This document shows, in pieces, positions 8,106 to 18,223 of a stretch of 64,000 nucleotides of DNA. The DNA is taken from positions 21,448-85,447 of the forward strand of contig JAFLSU010000006.1 in the NCBI GenBank assembly GCA_022510765.1. Direction: 5' to 3'. The DNA is from Christensenellaceae bacterium (GTDB lineage: Bacteria; Bacillota; Clostridia; Christensenellales; CAG-138). Both the position numbers and the translations under genes were made by a program. A model generated the notes under the pieces. The model saw nothing but the letters and a program-made list of their open reading frames with translations. It did not search any database and was not told the origin of the DNA. How positions within the stretch are numbered: the stretch's first letter is position 1; every line of letters begins with the position of its first letter.

Positions 8106-11063
8106 ATGACTAATCATTCTAAGACACTGTTTGAGACAAAATTATGGCAGCTATATACTGATAAGACCTCGGAACACGACCGTATCGCATGGATGGAGCG
8201 TGTTTACAATGCGGCGGTTAATGCTTTAAAAGATGTGCGTGAAACATTTGGCAACTATACTCTGCATGATGAAACCCATGTGCTGAACGTGATTGATGCA
8301 ATGGGTGGTCTGCTCGGTAATCAGGCGATTAACCTGACGGTTGGCGAGCTGGAGCTTTTGATACTGTCCGCCTGCCTGCATGACCTCGGAATGGTCTATA
8401 CCGAGGATGAGAGAAATGAGTGCTTGCGTGGTACTGATCCTGGTGATAAAAATAAGCGCAGAAGGTTTTTAGAGAAAAACGCACCGGAGCTTTTGGGGCG
8501 TCCCGCCGATGAATGGGGCGAGGATAAGCGTCAATGGTTTCTGCGTTCTCTGCACCCATTCCGAATTGATGAGGTTTTGGACAACAATAAAGCTTGGGTT
8601 AATATATTCGATGACATTCCAAGCATGATGCCCGATAGGGATACTATAATCGAAGTTTGCAAGGCACATGGTGAGGATAGAGAAACAATAAAAAAGAATG
8701 AGCGTTTAGAATATACTGCCAGTGAAGATATTGATCCGCTTTTTTGCGCCATGCTGTTACGTTTGGCCGATTTGTTGGACTTTGATGACACCCGTGCGCC
8801 CGAAGTGCTCTATAGGCATGTGGTGAATAATGAAAAGAGCCGTAAAGAATGGGATAAACATCGTGCATCGATGGGATTTAATTATCATGATGAGCCTTCC
8901 ACTGTCCGCCTGCCTTATCGAGCAAGATGTGAGTCTCCGGGAATCGAGCATACGATAAGGGATTTTTTGAACTGGGTGGATGATGAATTGAGTGGCTGCG
9001 CAGGATTGCAGAAACTCTGCGAAAAGGATTGGCAGCGTAATTTCCCGTTCCCGTATGCTGTCGATCGCAAAGGGATCAAGTCAACCGGCTATAGCAGCGG
9101 AGATTTCAAACTTACGATGGATCAGGAGCAGATTCTTGCTTTGCTTACCGGCGAGAATCTATATGACAGCAATTTTGTTTTTGTGAGAGAGCTTTTGCAG
9201 AATGCGATTGATGCTACATTGCTGAGAGCCAAGATGGATCAAAGTTTTTCTTTGGAAAATGCTCGCATTGATTTTTGGGAATGGACTGACGAAAAAGGGA
9301 ACATTTGGTTCAGGGTGGATGACCGGGGCACCGGTATGACGCAGGGCATGCTGCAAAGATACTTCCTAAAAGTAGGCAATTCGTACTACAACTCAAAGGA
9401 ATTGATGCGGGATCTTCATGATCATGGGCAAAGCACTGAGTATAAGGGCATCAGCCGCTTTGGTATCGGCTTTTTATCCTGCTTTTTGTGCGGCGATTAC
9501 GCAGAGGTTTCAACTCGGTACTTTGACGACGAAAAGAATAAACTGGAATTGGACGAAGGAAATGGGAAATCTGTCGATGGCTACGGATTGCGACTGCAAA
9601 TTACGGGTTTGACTGGATACTATACGCTCAAAAGCCAGGCGGAGAAACATTCTGTGGAAGGGTCTTTGCCCGCTCCATTTTTTGGGCATGATGTGATAAA
9701 AGAGTTGGATTGTTCGAAGCACTATCGCTCCGAACCGGGTACTTCGATCACCGTGCGCTTGAATCCGGGCAAGCTTGGCGCCGCGAATCTGCGTAAAGAG
9801 CTGGAAGAGTGGCTGAGCCTGCCCAAATTTCCTGTATATTATAACGGTGAAAAGGTCGGGACAACCTATCAGGAGTTCATGGATGAAGTTCATAAACTGG
9901 ATGGAACTACATTGCATGATCTTACGGATGAGGCGAAGCGGGAGTTTGATAAACGGTTTCCTGAAGTAGCAGGGAATTATCCAAAGTTATCAATGTTTAC
10001 ATTGCCTCTCGACAAAAAAGAGAACAATTGCCTATTCCCTGAGATGTCGGGAGCGATATTTAAATTCGATCTGCAATTTGAAAAACCGCTTATATGGAGT
10101 AAGGATGGTCATGCTGGTGAGATAAAAAGGTCGGAATTCTATGGTGAACGATTTGATTTATCTGATGGCAAAGAGATATTACGTATTGAAATTGCAAGGG
10201 ATTGTAAGATTCCTGATATTATGAAAGAATCAAGAATCAGCAACGCATTGTATTATACATATAATTGTGTAAGATGTGGTGCTGCTCACACAAAATTCTG
10301 TTCTGGCATAGCAATTTTGAGCGATCCCCTGCGTCCAAATGTTAATGCTAACAGAAATCGCATTAAGAACATTCCGACAGAAGTTACATTAATATTGAGT
10401 GCATTAGGAATAACATATGGTTTTTTATTACATAGTAATATTGACGATCTTTCAATAAATGAATGGCGCAAACTGCGCACTCCTGAAATGAACCTTTGGA
10501 TAACCGAAAGATTACGGAACAACTATGAACAATATATAGATTGGCTTAAGAATGGGAATTCACTAAATATTTTTGGTGTTAATCTGTTAGTGTATGACTT
10601 TCAAAGAATAACGCATGCTTACTATGATGCATACCTTCAGGACATCTATAACATGACTGTAAATTATTACGAAGACCGCACGCCAACAATCTCCTTTGAA
10701 GAGAAGGAATCATCGGGAATTGATGATAGGTATGACTTGCTTCCCCCTATGCTGTTCTGTAACGCAGGCAATAGCGAGAGCCGACAATACTTATGCTGCG
10801 CGTCTCTCAACGATAGATATGCTATCACATCAGACCACCCATATGCCAAATGGTTGATTGATCATTCGCGTGTTTTAAACAAACATTTTTTGCGTCATTT
10901 TGAGCAGATTATTTATCGCCTACGCAACTGGTGTGCGGAAGATATTATTGAAGGGTGTAACAAAATAAGAGAGCAGTTAATCGATTTAGCGGGGCGTCAA
11001 GGAATATACATCGGAAATATACCCGAATTAAGTGAAAGGGATTTTTGGTATCTGTCGTGGTAA
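8106..11063 (+). CDS. HD-domain phosphohydrolase fused to GHKL/HSP90-like ATPase (copy 1)
   Basis: HD-type signature: LHDETHV...ACLHDLG...KAHG...LLRLADLLD. GHKL boxes: ELLQNAIDA (N), DDRGTGM (G1), SRFGIGFLSCF (G2). Start moved to 8106 because the promoter lies at 7983-8011. Confidence 0.8.
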   Translation: MTNHSKTLFETKLWQLYTDKTSEHDRIAWMERVYNAAVNALKDVRETFGNYTLHDETHVLNVIDAMGGLLGNQAINLTVGELELLILSACLHDLGMVYTEDERNECLRGTDPGDKNKRRRFLEKNAPELLGRPADEWGEDKRQWFLRSLHPFRIDEVLDNNKAWVNIFDDIPSMMPDRDTIIEVCKAHGEDRETIKKNERLEYTASEDIDPLFCAMLLRLADLLDFDDTRAPEVLYRHVVNNEKSRKEWDKHRASMGFNYHDEPSTVRLPYRARCESPGIEHTIRDFLNWVDDELSGCAGLQKLCEKDWQRNFPFPYAVDRKGIKSTGYSSGDFKLTMDQEQILALLTGENLYDSNFVFVRELLQNAIDATLLRAKMDQSFSLENARIDFWEWTDEKGNIWFRVDDRGTGMTQGMLQRYFLKVGNSYYNSKELMRDLHDHGQSTEYKGISRFGIGFLSCFLCGDYAEVSTRYFDDEKNKLELDEGNGKSVDGYGLRLQITGLTGYYTLKSQAEKHSVEGSLPAPFFGHDVIKELDCSKHYRSEPGTSITVRLNPGKLGAANLRKELEEWLSLPKFPVYYNGEKVGTTYQEFMDEVHKLDGTTLHDLTDEAKREFDKRFPEVAGNYPKLSMFTLPLDKKENNCLFPEMSGAIFKFDLQFEKPLIWSKDGHAGEIKRSEFYGERFDLSDGKEILRIEIARDCKIPDIMKESRISNALYYTYNCVRCGAAHTKFCSGIAILSDPLRPNVNANRNRIKNIPTEVTLILSALGITYGFLLHSNIDDLSINEWRKLRTPEMNLWITERLRNNYEQYIDWLKNGNSLNIFGVNLLVYDFQRITHAYYDAYLQDIYNMTVNYYEDRTPTISFEEKESSGIDDRYDLLPPMLFCNAGNSESRQYLCCASLNDRYAITSDHPYAKWLIDHSRVLNKHFLRHFEQIIYRLRNWCAEDIIEGCNKIREQLIDLAGRQGIYIGNIPELSERDFWYLSW

Positions 11064-11255
11064 ACGGCAGACGATAAAGAGCCTATTCGCAAGACATAAG
11101 CTATGCATTACTTTCCTTTTGTGTAATTGGTTTGGATTATGCCTGTACAAGGTTCCGGATATAATCCATATCCAATGTGGACATAAGAAAAGCAGAAGAC
11201 CCCATGCCGGTGCCATCTGCTCACTCGAAATCGGTATCAATATTTATTTCAATGC

Positions 11256-12503
11256 TTATGCTTCGTCTATCAGCCTTTCGGTCTCCATAATGCTAAGCCC
11301 CTTTTCGCGTGCTATGCGTGCTAAATCGTCGTACTCGCACTTCGACCTGCTCACGCCATATCCGCTGGAATTCTTGCGCCGAACCTCTCCGAAAGGTGTT
11401 TGGATCAACTCAATTCTGCGCTCAAGGGTATAACGATAGTTTTTGGTTTCACGCACGCCGAGGGTGGTCGTGTGCTTAAATAGAAGCGAAATCAAGTTTT
11501 CCTTGCGCAAGGCATCGCATAGCACTCGTACCATCGTTCCGGGGCGGGATTTTTTCATGCCTATGGGCAGGGTGTATACATCGAGCGCACCGCCTTCGAA
11601 CAGCCGCTCCATCGCGAACCCGATTTCCTCCGCAGTCATATCGTCCACATTGCAGCTAAGTTCAAAAACTACCTCGCTTGCTTCATCGGCCTCACCTATA
11701 AAGGCGCGGACGCAGTTGGCTGCCTCAAAATCCTTTTTGCCCATACCATAGCCTATGACTCCTACTCTCATGGCAGGCATATCTCCGAATTTTGTTACGA
11801 AATATTTAAGCAATGCCGCCCCTGTCGGAGTGCAAAGCTCGCCCAACACTTTTCCGCCATAGATAGGAACATTGCGAAGTATATGCGCCGTAGCAGGTGC
11901 GGGAACGGGCAATATTCCGTGCGCACACCTGACCTGACCGCTGCCAACATGTATAGGTGAAGCTACGACCATGTCAGGAGCAAGCTTATTCATCAGCATG
12001 CAGACAGCAACGATGTCGGCAACGGCATCCATTGTGCCAACTTCGTGAAAGTGTATCTGCTCGACAGGCACGCCGTGCGCATGGCTCTCCGCCTCCGCGA
12101 TCAGGGAATATACCGACAGCACGTCGGTCTTGACCTGCTGCGGTACTGGCAGAGCTTCAATTATATGTTCTATCTCGTGCATCCCACTATGGTGATGCTC
12201 ATGGTGGTCATGTTCATGCTCATGGTGATGATGTTCATGGTCGCAATGCTCATGCTCGTGATGCCCATGCTCATGATGGTGATGCTCGTGTTCGCCTTCT
12301 TCTTCACCGTTGACGAAAACATGAATATGTGTGCCGGTTATTCCGCACTTTGCTGCGCTTTCCATTTTGACGGTAACTCCAGACAGACCCAGAGCATTTA
12401 TCTCATTTATGAATGCGTCCCTGTCGGGCAGCAGTTCTACGAGTGCCGCAGTCAGCATATCGCCCGCAGCTCCCATTCCGCAGTCCAAATACAGTATCTT
12501 CAT
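11256..12503 (-). CDS. larC: Nickel-insertion protein LarC (nickel-pincer cofactor synthesis), single uninterrupted ORF
   Basis: MKILYLDCGMGAAGDMLTAAL N-terminus, His-rich insert, HFHEVGTMDAVADI, ELSCNVDDMTAEEIGF. Confidence 0.92.
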   Translation of the reverse strand: MKILYLDCGMGAAGDMLTAALVELLPDRDAFINEINALGLSGVTVKMESAAKCGITGTHIHVFVNGEEEGEHEHHHHEHGHHEHEHCDHEHHHHEHEHDHHEHHHSGMHEIEHIIEALPVPQQVKTDVLSVYSLIAEAESHAHGVPVEQIHFHEVGTMDAVADIVAVCMLMNKLAPDMVVASPIHVGSGQVRCAHGILPVPAPATAHILRNVPIYGGKVLGELCTPTGAALLKYFVTKFGDMPAMRVGVIGYGMGKKDFEAANCVRAFIGEADEASEVVFELSCNVDDMTAEEIGFAMERLFEGGALDVYTLPIGMKKSRPGTMVRVLCDALRKENLISLLFKHTTTLGVRETKNYRYTLERRIELIQTPFGEVRRKNSSGYGVSRSKCEYDDLARIAREKGLSIMETERLIDEA

Positions 12504-12536
12504 AACAAGTTCCTTTCGATTTTATTAAACGCCTTG

Positions 12537-13295
12537 TTAGCTCTTTTGCACAACAATATGATTTATCATGCTCGCTAAGTATCCCGCGCCAAAGCCGTTA
12601 TCGATATTGACCACCGATACGCCGCTTGCGCAGGAGTTCAGCATTGAAAGCAGCGCGGCCAGGCCGTCGAAAGCAGCACCGTAACCAACGCTCGTCGGTA
12701 CGGCGATCACGGGACAATCGGAAAGCCCGCCGATCACGCTTGCGAGCGCACCCTCCATTCCGGCAATCGCTATGATGACGCTTGCGCTCATTATCTCGTC
12801 CATGTGCGAAAGCAGGCGATGCAATCCCGCAACCCCGACGTCGTAAAGGCGCGTAACGGCATTTCCAAGCGCCTCAGCAGTCAAAGCGGCTTCCTCCGCA
12901 ACGGGTATATCACTCGTCCCTCCCGTAGCTACAACGATTTTTCCGATGCCGAAAGCGGGGGGCATTTTCCCGATTATGCCAATGCGGGCATCACTATGAT
13001 AATCCATAGGATACCTTCCGCCGACAACCTCCGCAGATTCCTCGGAAAGCCGCGTGATAAGTATCGTTTCCTGCCCGTTTTTAAGCATGGTTTTCACTAT
13101 GCCTATGATCTGCTCGGGGGTTTTTCCGGCTCCATAGATGACCTCAGCGATGCCCTGCCTGGCATGCCTGTGCAAATCCACTTTGGCATAGCCAATATCC
13201 TCAAACGGAGCGGTTTTTATTCTTAAAAGTGCTTCGTCAATCGAAATGGAACCATCCCGCACTGCTTCAAGTATCAATTTAATCGAATCATTCAT
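12537..13295 (-). CDS. larB: LarB carboxylase (AIR-carboxylase-like), nickel-pincer cofactor synthesis
   Basis: VATGGTSDIPVAEEAALTAEALG, AGMEGALASVIGGL, PTSVGYGAAFDGLAALLSMLNSCASGVSVVNIDNGFGAG. Adjacent to larC and larE. Confidence 0.92.
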   Translation of the reverse strand: MNDSIKLILEAVRDGSISIDEALLRIKTAPFEDIGYAKVDLHRHARQGIAEVIYGAGKTPEQIIGIVKTMLKNGQETILITRLSEESAEVVGGRYPMDYHSDARIGIIGKMPPAFGIGKIVVATGGTSDIPVAEEAALTAEALGNAVTRLYDVGVAGLHRLLSHMDEIMSASVIIAIAGMEGALASVIGGLSDCPVIAVPTSVGYGAAFDGLAALLSMLNSCASGVSVVNIDNGFGAGYLASMINHIVVQKS

Positions 13296-14038
13296 GTTCT
13301 TACCGCTAAATCGAGGGTAACAGTATCATAGTATTTTAAAAGCTCATTCAAAATCGTGATCCTGTTTTTTAAAAGCATATCGATTTGAGATTCTAAAAGC
13401 TGTATTTTTGCCGAATCTCCAACCATTCGAACCCGGAAATTCGAAAACCCAAGCGATGCAAGAAAAGTTTCTGCCTTTTCGGTGCGCTCGAGCTTATCGG
13501 CTGTGATCCCGGTACCTGTCGGTATCCTTGTTGCAAGGCATGCATACGCGGGCTTGTCCCAGGTAAATAACCCTGCTTCCCGAGATAAATTACGTATTTC
13601 GGACTTTGTAAGCCCGCATTCTTTGAGCGGCGAGCGAACGGAAAGTTCCCTGAGGGCGCGGATGCCGGGTCTGTCCCCTTCGTCATCGGACGCATTGGTT
13701 CCGTCCAGGATCACGTCATATCCATCGTTTTCCGCTTCACTTGCGATACGCGAAAAAATCAGTTTTTTGCAATAATAACACCGATCAGCCGGGTTTGAGA
13801 CCACCGTAGGATCGGAAAGTACGTCAGCCTCAATAATCTTAATATCCGCGTTCAAATGCTCTGCCATGCGCAGGGCATCATCAAGCTCAAATTGGGGCTG
13901 AAATACCGTCTTTACAAAATATGCCCGCACATCGCAGCCATGCCGCAACGCCTCGTACAAAAGATATGAGGAATCTACGCCGCCCGAAAAGGCAAGCGCG
14001 ACCCGATTGTTTTCGGTAAAAAATTTGTTGAGTTTCAT
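13292..14038 (-). CDS. larE: LarE sulfur transferase (ATP pyrophosphatase family)
   Basis: AFSGGVDSSYLL PP-loop, NPADRCYYCKK, KPAYACLATRIPTG. Stop overlaps the larB start (ATGA). Confidence 0.9.
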   Translation of the reverse strand: MKLNKFFTENNRVALAFSGGVDSSYLLYEALRHGCDVRAYFVKTVFQPQFELDDALRMAEHLNADIKIIEADVLSDPTVVSNPADRCYYCKKLIFSRIASEAENDGYDVILDGTNASDDEGDRPGIRALRELSVRSPLKECGLTKSEIRNLSREAGLFTWDKPAYACLATRIPTGTGITADKLERTEKAETFLASLGFSNFRVRMVGDSAKIQLLESQIDMLLKNRITILNELLKYYDTVTLDLAVRT

Positions 14039-14060
14039 TTTAAAGCAGCATACCATTGCA

Positions 14061-14092
14061 AAAAACGGAGAACTCAAAAGCCCTCCGTTTTT
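14061..14092 (-). terminator. Rho-independent terminator after rpsF-ssb-rpsR
   Basis: Inverted repeat AAAAACGGAG/CTCCGTTTTT with a T-tract on the minus strand. Confidence 0.75.
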
Positions 14093-14189
14093 AAATCGTA
14101 ATTTGTCAGTCGAATGTTCGATTGACCTATAATTATCAGGAACTACAAAACATGCGAAGAATCATAATCCCGATACTATTGTACTGTTA

Positions 14190-14432
14190 TTAGTCCTGAA
14201 CGTAGGGAAGCAATGCGACCTGACGTGCGGACTTGATTGCGATCGCAAGCGCTCTCTGATGCTGAGCGCATACACCGCTCATACGGCGGGGCATGATCTT
14301 TCCGCGCTCAGTAATGAACTTACGGAGCTTCGCGGCATCCTTATAGTCAATATGTTCAGCCTTGTCAACGCAGAACTGGCAGACTTTACGCCTGGACTTC
14401 CTGGGACGCGGTTTCATTTTGCGTTCTTCCAT
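14190..14432 (-). CDS. rpsR: 30S ribosomal protein S18
   Basis: [15 protein letters not shown]...[50 protein letters not shown]. Confidence 0.97.
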   Translation of the reverse strand: MEERKMKPRPRKSRRKVCQFCVDKAEHIDYKDAAKLRKFITERGKIMPRRMSGVCAQHQRALAIAIKSARQVALLPYVQD

Positions 14433-14455
14433 TGAAATTTACTCCTTTCGCAAAC

Positions 14456-15028
14456 TTAAAACGGTAAATCGGCGTCGGAAATCTCCGTGAAACCGTCCGA
14501 CGAATTGCCAGATGGCTCAAACGCGGTACCCGTAAACGCGTCAGGGTGGGGTGCTGTATGACTTTCCTGCCAACTGTTCTGTCTTGAAGCGCCATAGTTA
14601 AGGGGAGTACCCTGACTGTTGGACTGGTTGTCCTGCTGCGGGTAGCTCGGCCTATAACCCTGATTGGACTGGTAGCCCTGATTGTTGGGCTGATAATCCT
14701 GCGCCTGCTGATCCCTGGGGGAAAGGAATTCAACCTCGTCCGCCGTGACTTCAAGGGACGCGCGGGCGGTACCGTCCTTTGCCGTATACGCACGTGCGGT
14801 AACTTCGCCGATAACCGCCACCTTTCTGCCTTTGCTAAGGAAACGAGCGCAGGTTTCACCAAGCTGTCTCCATGCGGTAACGCGGAAAAAGTCGGTCTGG
14901 CGCTCTCCGTTTGAGGATACAAAGCGACGGTTGACGGCAATATTCAATGTGCATACGCTGACGCCGTTCGGGGTCGTGCGCAGCTCGGGATCACCGGTAA
15001 GATTTCCAATAAGATAGATCTTGTTCAT
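14456..15028 (-). CDS. ssb: Single-stranded DNA-binding protein
   Basis: MNKIYLIGNLTGDPELRTTPNGVSVCTLNIAVNR OB-fold N-terminus, Q/N/G-rich linker, acidic tip DADLPF. Confidence 0.96.
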   Translation of the reverse strand: MNKIYLIGNLTGDPELRTTPNGVSVCTLNIAVNRRFVSSNGERQTDFFRVTAWRQLGETCARFLSKGRKVAVIGEVTARAYTAKDGTARASLEVTADEVEFLSPRDQQAQDYQPNNQGYQSNQGYRPSYPQQDNQSNSQGTPLNYGASRQNSWQESHTAPHPDAFTGTAFEPSGNSSDGFTEISDADLPF

Positions 15029-15049
15029 TGTACAATCCTTTCGCGGGGA

Positions 15050-15337
15050 TTACGCATGATGACGGGTAACTTTGTAGCGCATGATGCGCTCGTCGTTCTT
15101 GAGATTACGCTCGAGCTCGGCAGGAACTTCACCGGGTGCGTTGAAGACCATCAGAACATAATAACCTTCCGTCTTATAATCGATCATGTATGCGAGACGG
15201 CGCTTGCCCCACTCGTCTACCTTTTCGATTTCGCCGCCGTTGGCGGTGACGATACCGCTGAACTTATTGATTACGGATGCATTATCCTCCTCATTAAGAT
15301 CGGGCACGATAACATACAGGCTTTCGTACTTATTCAC
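15050..15337 (-). CDS. rpsF: 30S ribosomal protein S6 (GTG start)
   Basis: MNKYESLYVIVPDLNEED...DEWGKRRLAYMIDYKTEGYYVLMVF. First gene of rpsF-ssb-rpsR; GGAGG upstream. Confidence 0.95.
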   Translation of the reverse strand: MNKYESLYVIVPDLNEEDNASVINKFSGIVTANGGEIEKVDEWGKRRLAYMIDYKTEGYYVLMVFNAPGEVPAELERNLKNDERIMRYKVTRHHA

Positions 15338-15363
15338 TTAATTCACCTCCTTATGGACATATG

Positions 15364-15388
15364 GCCCCGCAAAACTGCGGAGCAAGGC
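15364..15388 (-). promoter_or_regulatory. Hairpin in the rpsF leader (candidate S6:S18 autoregulatory element)
   Basis: Minus-strand GCC-(TTGCT)-CCGCA-GTTT-TGCGG-GGC: a bulged hairpin between the promoter and the rpsF start. Confidence 0.4.
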
Positions 15389-15400
15389 TGTTGGCATAAT

Positions 15401-15429
15401 ATTATAACATTTTCTGAGGTTGACTGCAA
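15401..15429 (-). promoter_or_regulatory. Sigma-A-type promoter of the rpsF operon
   Basis: Minus strand TTGCAG, 17 bp, TATAAT. Confidence 0.7.
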
Positions 15430-15822
15430 TAAGTTTTTTCAATAAATTGAATTTATATTGTTAAAGCGTCAATGATTGGTAACACCCTTTTTCATTGCAT
15501 ACTTAATTAATTGTTGACGAAAGTGTGCTTCTGTGCTACTCTTCACTTCTGGGCCCCTCCTCTGTGGATTGTTTTTGCATCTTCATTATATCCTTTGCCT
15601 CGGTGTTACCTATCTATTATACCGCAATAAATTACGAATGGACTCGATATTTCGCGCTCTTGACATTTCAGTCCCAAGGTAGCATAATAACGACAGCATC
15701 AAGGTAGGATGTAGGATGGATAAGTGTTTTTGTGCGCCTGCGCTGCGCAAAACACGTCCCTAACCAAAGTTATTGAAAGGAAAGTCTACGGGAAGATATT
15801 CTTTCTCGGGACGGATCGCATT

Positions 15823-17478
15823 ATGGAAAGCAAGATCGAACCTCGCAACTTTATCGAAGAATTCATCGTGGAGGATATGCGGCAAAACCCCGTGGTAAAG
15901 ACACGTTTCCCACCCGAACCGAACGGTTATCTTCACATCGGTCATGCAAAGGCGTTATGGATCGATTTTTCAACGGCGGAGAGATTCGGCGGTAAGTGCA
16001 ACCTCCGCTTTGACGATACGAATCCCACCAAGGAGGACGTCGAGTTCGTCGATGCGATTGAGCAGGATATACGTTGGCTTGGCTATGACTGGGATAAGCT
16101 CTGCTACGGAAGCGATTATTTCGATAAATGCTATGAACTTGCCGTAAAACTCATCAAGGACGGCAAGGCATACGTCTGCGACCTTGACAAGGATCAGATA
16201 AGGGAGTATAGAGGCACTCTTACGGAACCCGGCATCGACAGCCCCTATAGGAACCGTAGTATAGAAGAAAACCTTGATCTGTTCGAGCGCATGAAGAACG
16301 GCGAATTTCCGGACGGCAGCCGCACCCTGCGCGCGAAAATAGATATGGCTTCGCCAAACATCAATCTTAGAGACCCTGCACTCTACAGAATACTTCATAG
16401 ATCCCATCACCATCAGGGCGATAAATGGTGCATCTATCCCATGTATGACTTCGCCCACCCGATTCAGGATGCCATCGAGGGCATAACGCACTCTCTGTGC
16501 TCGCTCGAGTATGAAGCGCATCGACCGCTGTACAACTGGGTGATAGATGCCTGCGGTTTTGAACACAAGCCCCGCCAGATCGAGTTTGCAAGGCTCAATA
16601 TTACAAACACGATAATGAGCAAACGCTTCCTGCGCGCGCTCGTCGAGGGCGGCTATGTAAGCGGCTGGGATGACCCCAGAATGCCCACGCTCTGCGGTAT
16701 GCGAAGGCGGGGCTATACTCCCGAAGCAATAAAGGATTTTCTCAATCGAGCGGGCGTTGCGAAAGCTGATTCCATAGTCGATTCCGCTATGCTCGAACAC
16801 TGCGTCCGCGAGGATCTGAATGCGCATTGCGATCGTGTGCTGGCAGTAGTTGACCCCGTGAAGCTCGTTATCGATAACTTCCCCGAGGGCGAATATATCG
16901 ACATTGAGATAGAAAATCTGCCCATTGCCGAAGAGGGAGACGAAAAGTACGGAAAGACCCACACCGTTCGCTTTGGGCGCGAAGTGTACATAGAGCGCGA
17001 CGACTTCATGGTTGAACCTCCCAAGAAATTTTTCCGTCTTAAACCCGACGGCGAAGTGCGCCTTAAGGGTGCGTTCATCGTTAAATGCGTTGGCTTCGAG
17101 CTTAATGACGATGGCAGCGTGAAGGAGATTCATTGCACCTATGACCCCGAAAGCTTCAGCGGCGAATGCACTCGGAAAGTCAAGGGTACGATCCAGTGGG
17201 TTCCTGTACATGATGCGATCCCCGCCGAATTCCGCCTGTATGAACAGCTTATGACGGATGAAAACGTCAGCGCAGATGATTTCATCGAGAAGCTCAATCC
17301 CGATTCGATGAAGATAATGCATGGCTTTATCGAGCCCTTCCTTGGCAATGTTGAACCTGGCTATCGCTGCCAGTTCATGCGCATCGGTTATTTCTGCGCT
17401 GACCCAGACTCGAAACCAGATGCAATGGTTTTTAACCGCACCGTGGGACTTAAGGACAGCTACAATCCTTCAAAATAG
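15823..17478 (+). CDS. glnS: Glutaminyl-tRNA synthetase
   Basis: [41 protein letters not shown]; class I HIGH motif and MSKR. Confidence 0.95.
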   Translation: MESKIEPRNFIEEFIVEDMRQNPVVKTRFPPEPNGYLHIGHAKALWIDFSTAERFGGKCNLRFDDTNPTKEDVEFVDAIEQDIRWLGYDWDKLCYGSDYFDKCYELAVKLIKDGKAYVCDLDKDQIREYRGTLTEPGIDSPYRNRSIEENLDLFERMKNGEFPDGSRTLRAKIDMASPNINLRDPALYRILHRSHHHQGDKWCIYPMYDFAHPIQDAIEGITHSLCSLEYEAHRPLYNWVIDACGFEHKPRQIEFARLNITNTIMSKRFLRALVEGGYVSGWDDPRMPTLCGMRRRGYTPEAIKDFLNRAGVAKADSIVDSAMLEHCVREDLNAHCDRVLAVVDPVKLVIDNFPEGEYIDIEIENLPIAEEGDEKYGKTHTVRFGREVYIERDDFMVEPPKKFFRLKPDGEVRLKGAFIVKCVGFELNDDGSVKEIHCTYDPESFSGECTRKVKGTIQWVPVHDAIPAEFRLYEQLMTDENVSADDFIEKLNPDSMKIMHGFIEPFLGNVEPGYRCQFMRIGYFCADPDSKPDAMVFNRTVGLKDSYNPSK

Positions 17479-17492
17479 TGCAAATTAATCTT

Positions 17493-17530
17493 GAAACGTC
17501 CGGTAGATTTGCATGTTTTCCGGGCGTTTC
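17493..17530 (+). terminator. Hairpin downstream of glnS
   Basis: GAAACGTCCGG ... CCGGGCGTTTC (one G.U pair). Confidence 0.5.
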
Positions 17531-17616
17531 TGCTTACAGACAGCAGCCTTATTCGCGGTTTGCCGATATACTTAGCCCAGATAAAAAGCGAGACAAATAG
17601 AGATTTGAACAGATAA

Positions 17617-18177
17617 ATGAAAATGGAAAGAATCATCAAGTGCATGGAATCAAAGTATCTTCTTCCATCCCTCGATTTGGTTGAAGATGTTTTTGCGAAA
17701 TGGAATGGTCCCGAAGAGGGCAAAGTTGTACGCAGGCTGGTTGAAGAAATTCGGTCGAAGAAATACTATGTTCCGGAGTTGGAATTGATCATGGTCAATG
17801 AAGACGATGAAGTCATTGGCTATGCAATGTTTTCACGTTTTCATATTGAAGGTAAATATGAGAGTGAACTACTATTGCTAACGCCTGTCGCGGTGAAAAC
17901 AGAATTGCAAAGGCAACATATTTCAAAAAACTTGTTGGAGTATGGTTTTGAAAAGGCGAGAGAGTTGGGCTTTAAGGCAATACTTGTTGAAGGGAATCCG
18001 AAGAATTACAATCCTCGTGGATTTCAATCAAGCTATAAATTCGGAATTGAAGCAGGCCCGAATATAAAACTGCCACGTCCTGATTGTTTAATGGTGAAGG
18101 AGCTGGAAAAGGGAGCGTTGGATAAAATGTATGGTCTTGTTGATTATTCTTTTTACGAAGCACTTCACGAAGGATAA
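17617..18177 (+). CDS. GNAT-family N-acetyltransferase
   Basis: LLTPVAVKTELQRQHISKNLLEYGFEKARELGFKAILVEGNPKNYNPRGFQ. Confidence 0.82.
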   Translation: MKMERIIKCMESKYLLPSLDLVEDVFAKWNGPEEGKVVRRLVEEIRSKKYYVPELELIMVNEDDEVIGYAMFSRFHIEGKYESELLLLTPVAVKTELQRQHISKNLLEYGFEKARELGFKAILVEGNPKNYNPRGFQSSYKFGIEAGPNIKLPRPDCLMVKELEKGALDKMYGLVDYSFYEALHEG

Positions 18178-18223
18178 TCTGAATTCACCTTCATTATATT
18201 GCCGCAGGAAATAATCCAAAATA

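Noticed and set aside
12045-12578. 177-aa plus-strand ORF with Met/Val-rich repeats
   Set aside because: The M/V/L runs are the reverse complement of the His-rich codons of larC. Artefact of codon bias.
15480-15822. T-box riboswitch upstream of glnS
   Set aside because: No AGGGTGG-ACCGCG T-box core and no antiterminator/terminator pair with a U-tract.
15970-17322. 450-aa minus-strand ORF
   Set aside because: Exactly antisense to glnS, whose motifs are unmistakable. The minus-strand translation has no recognisable family features.
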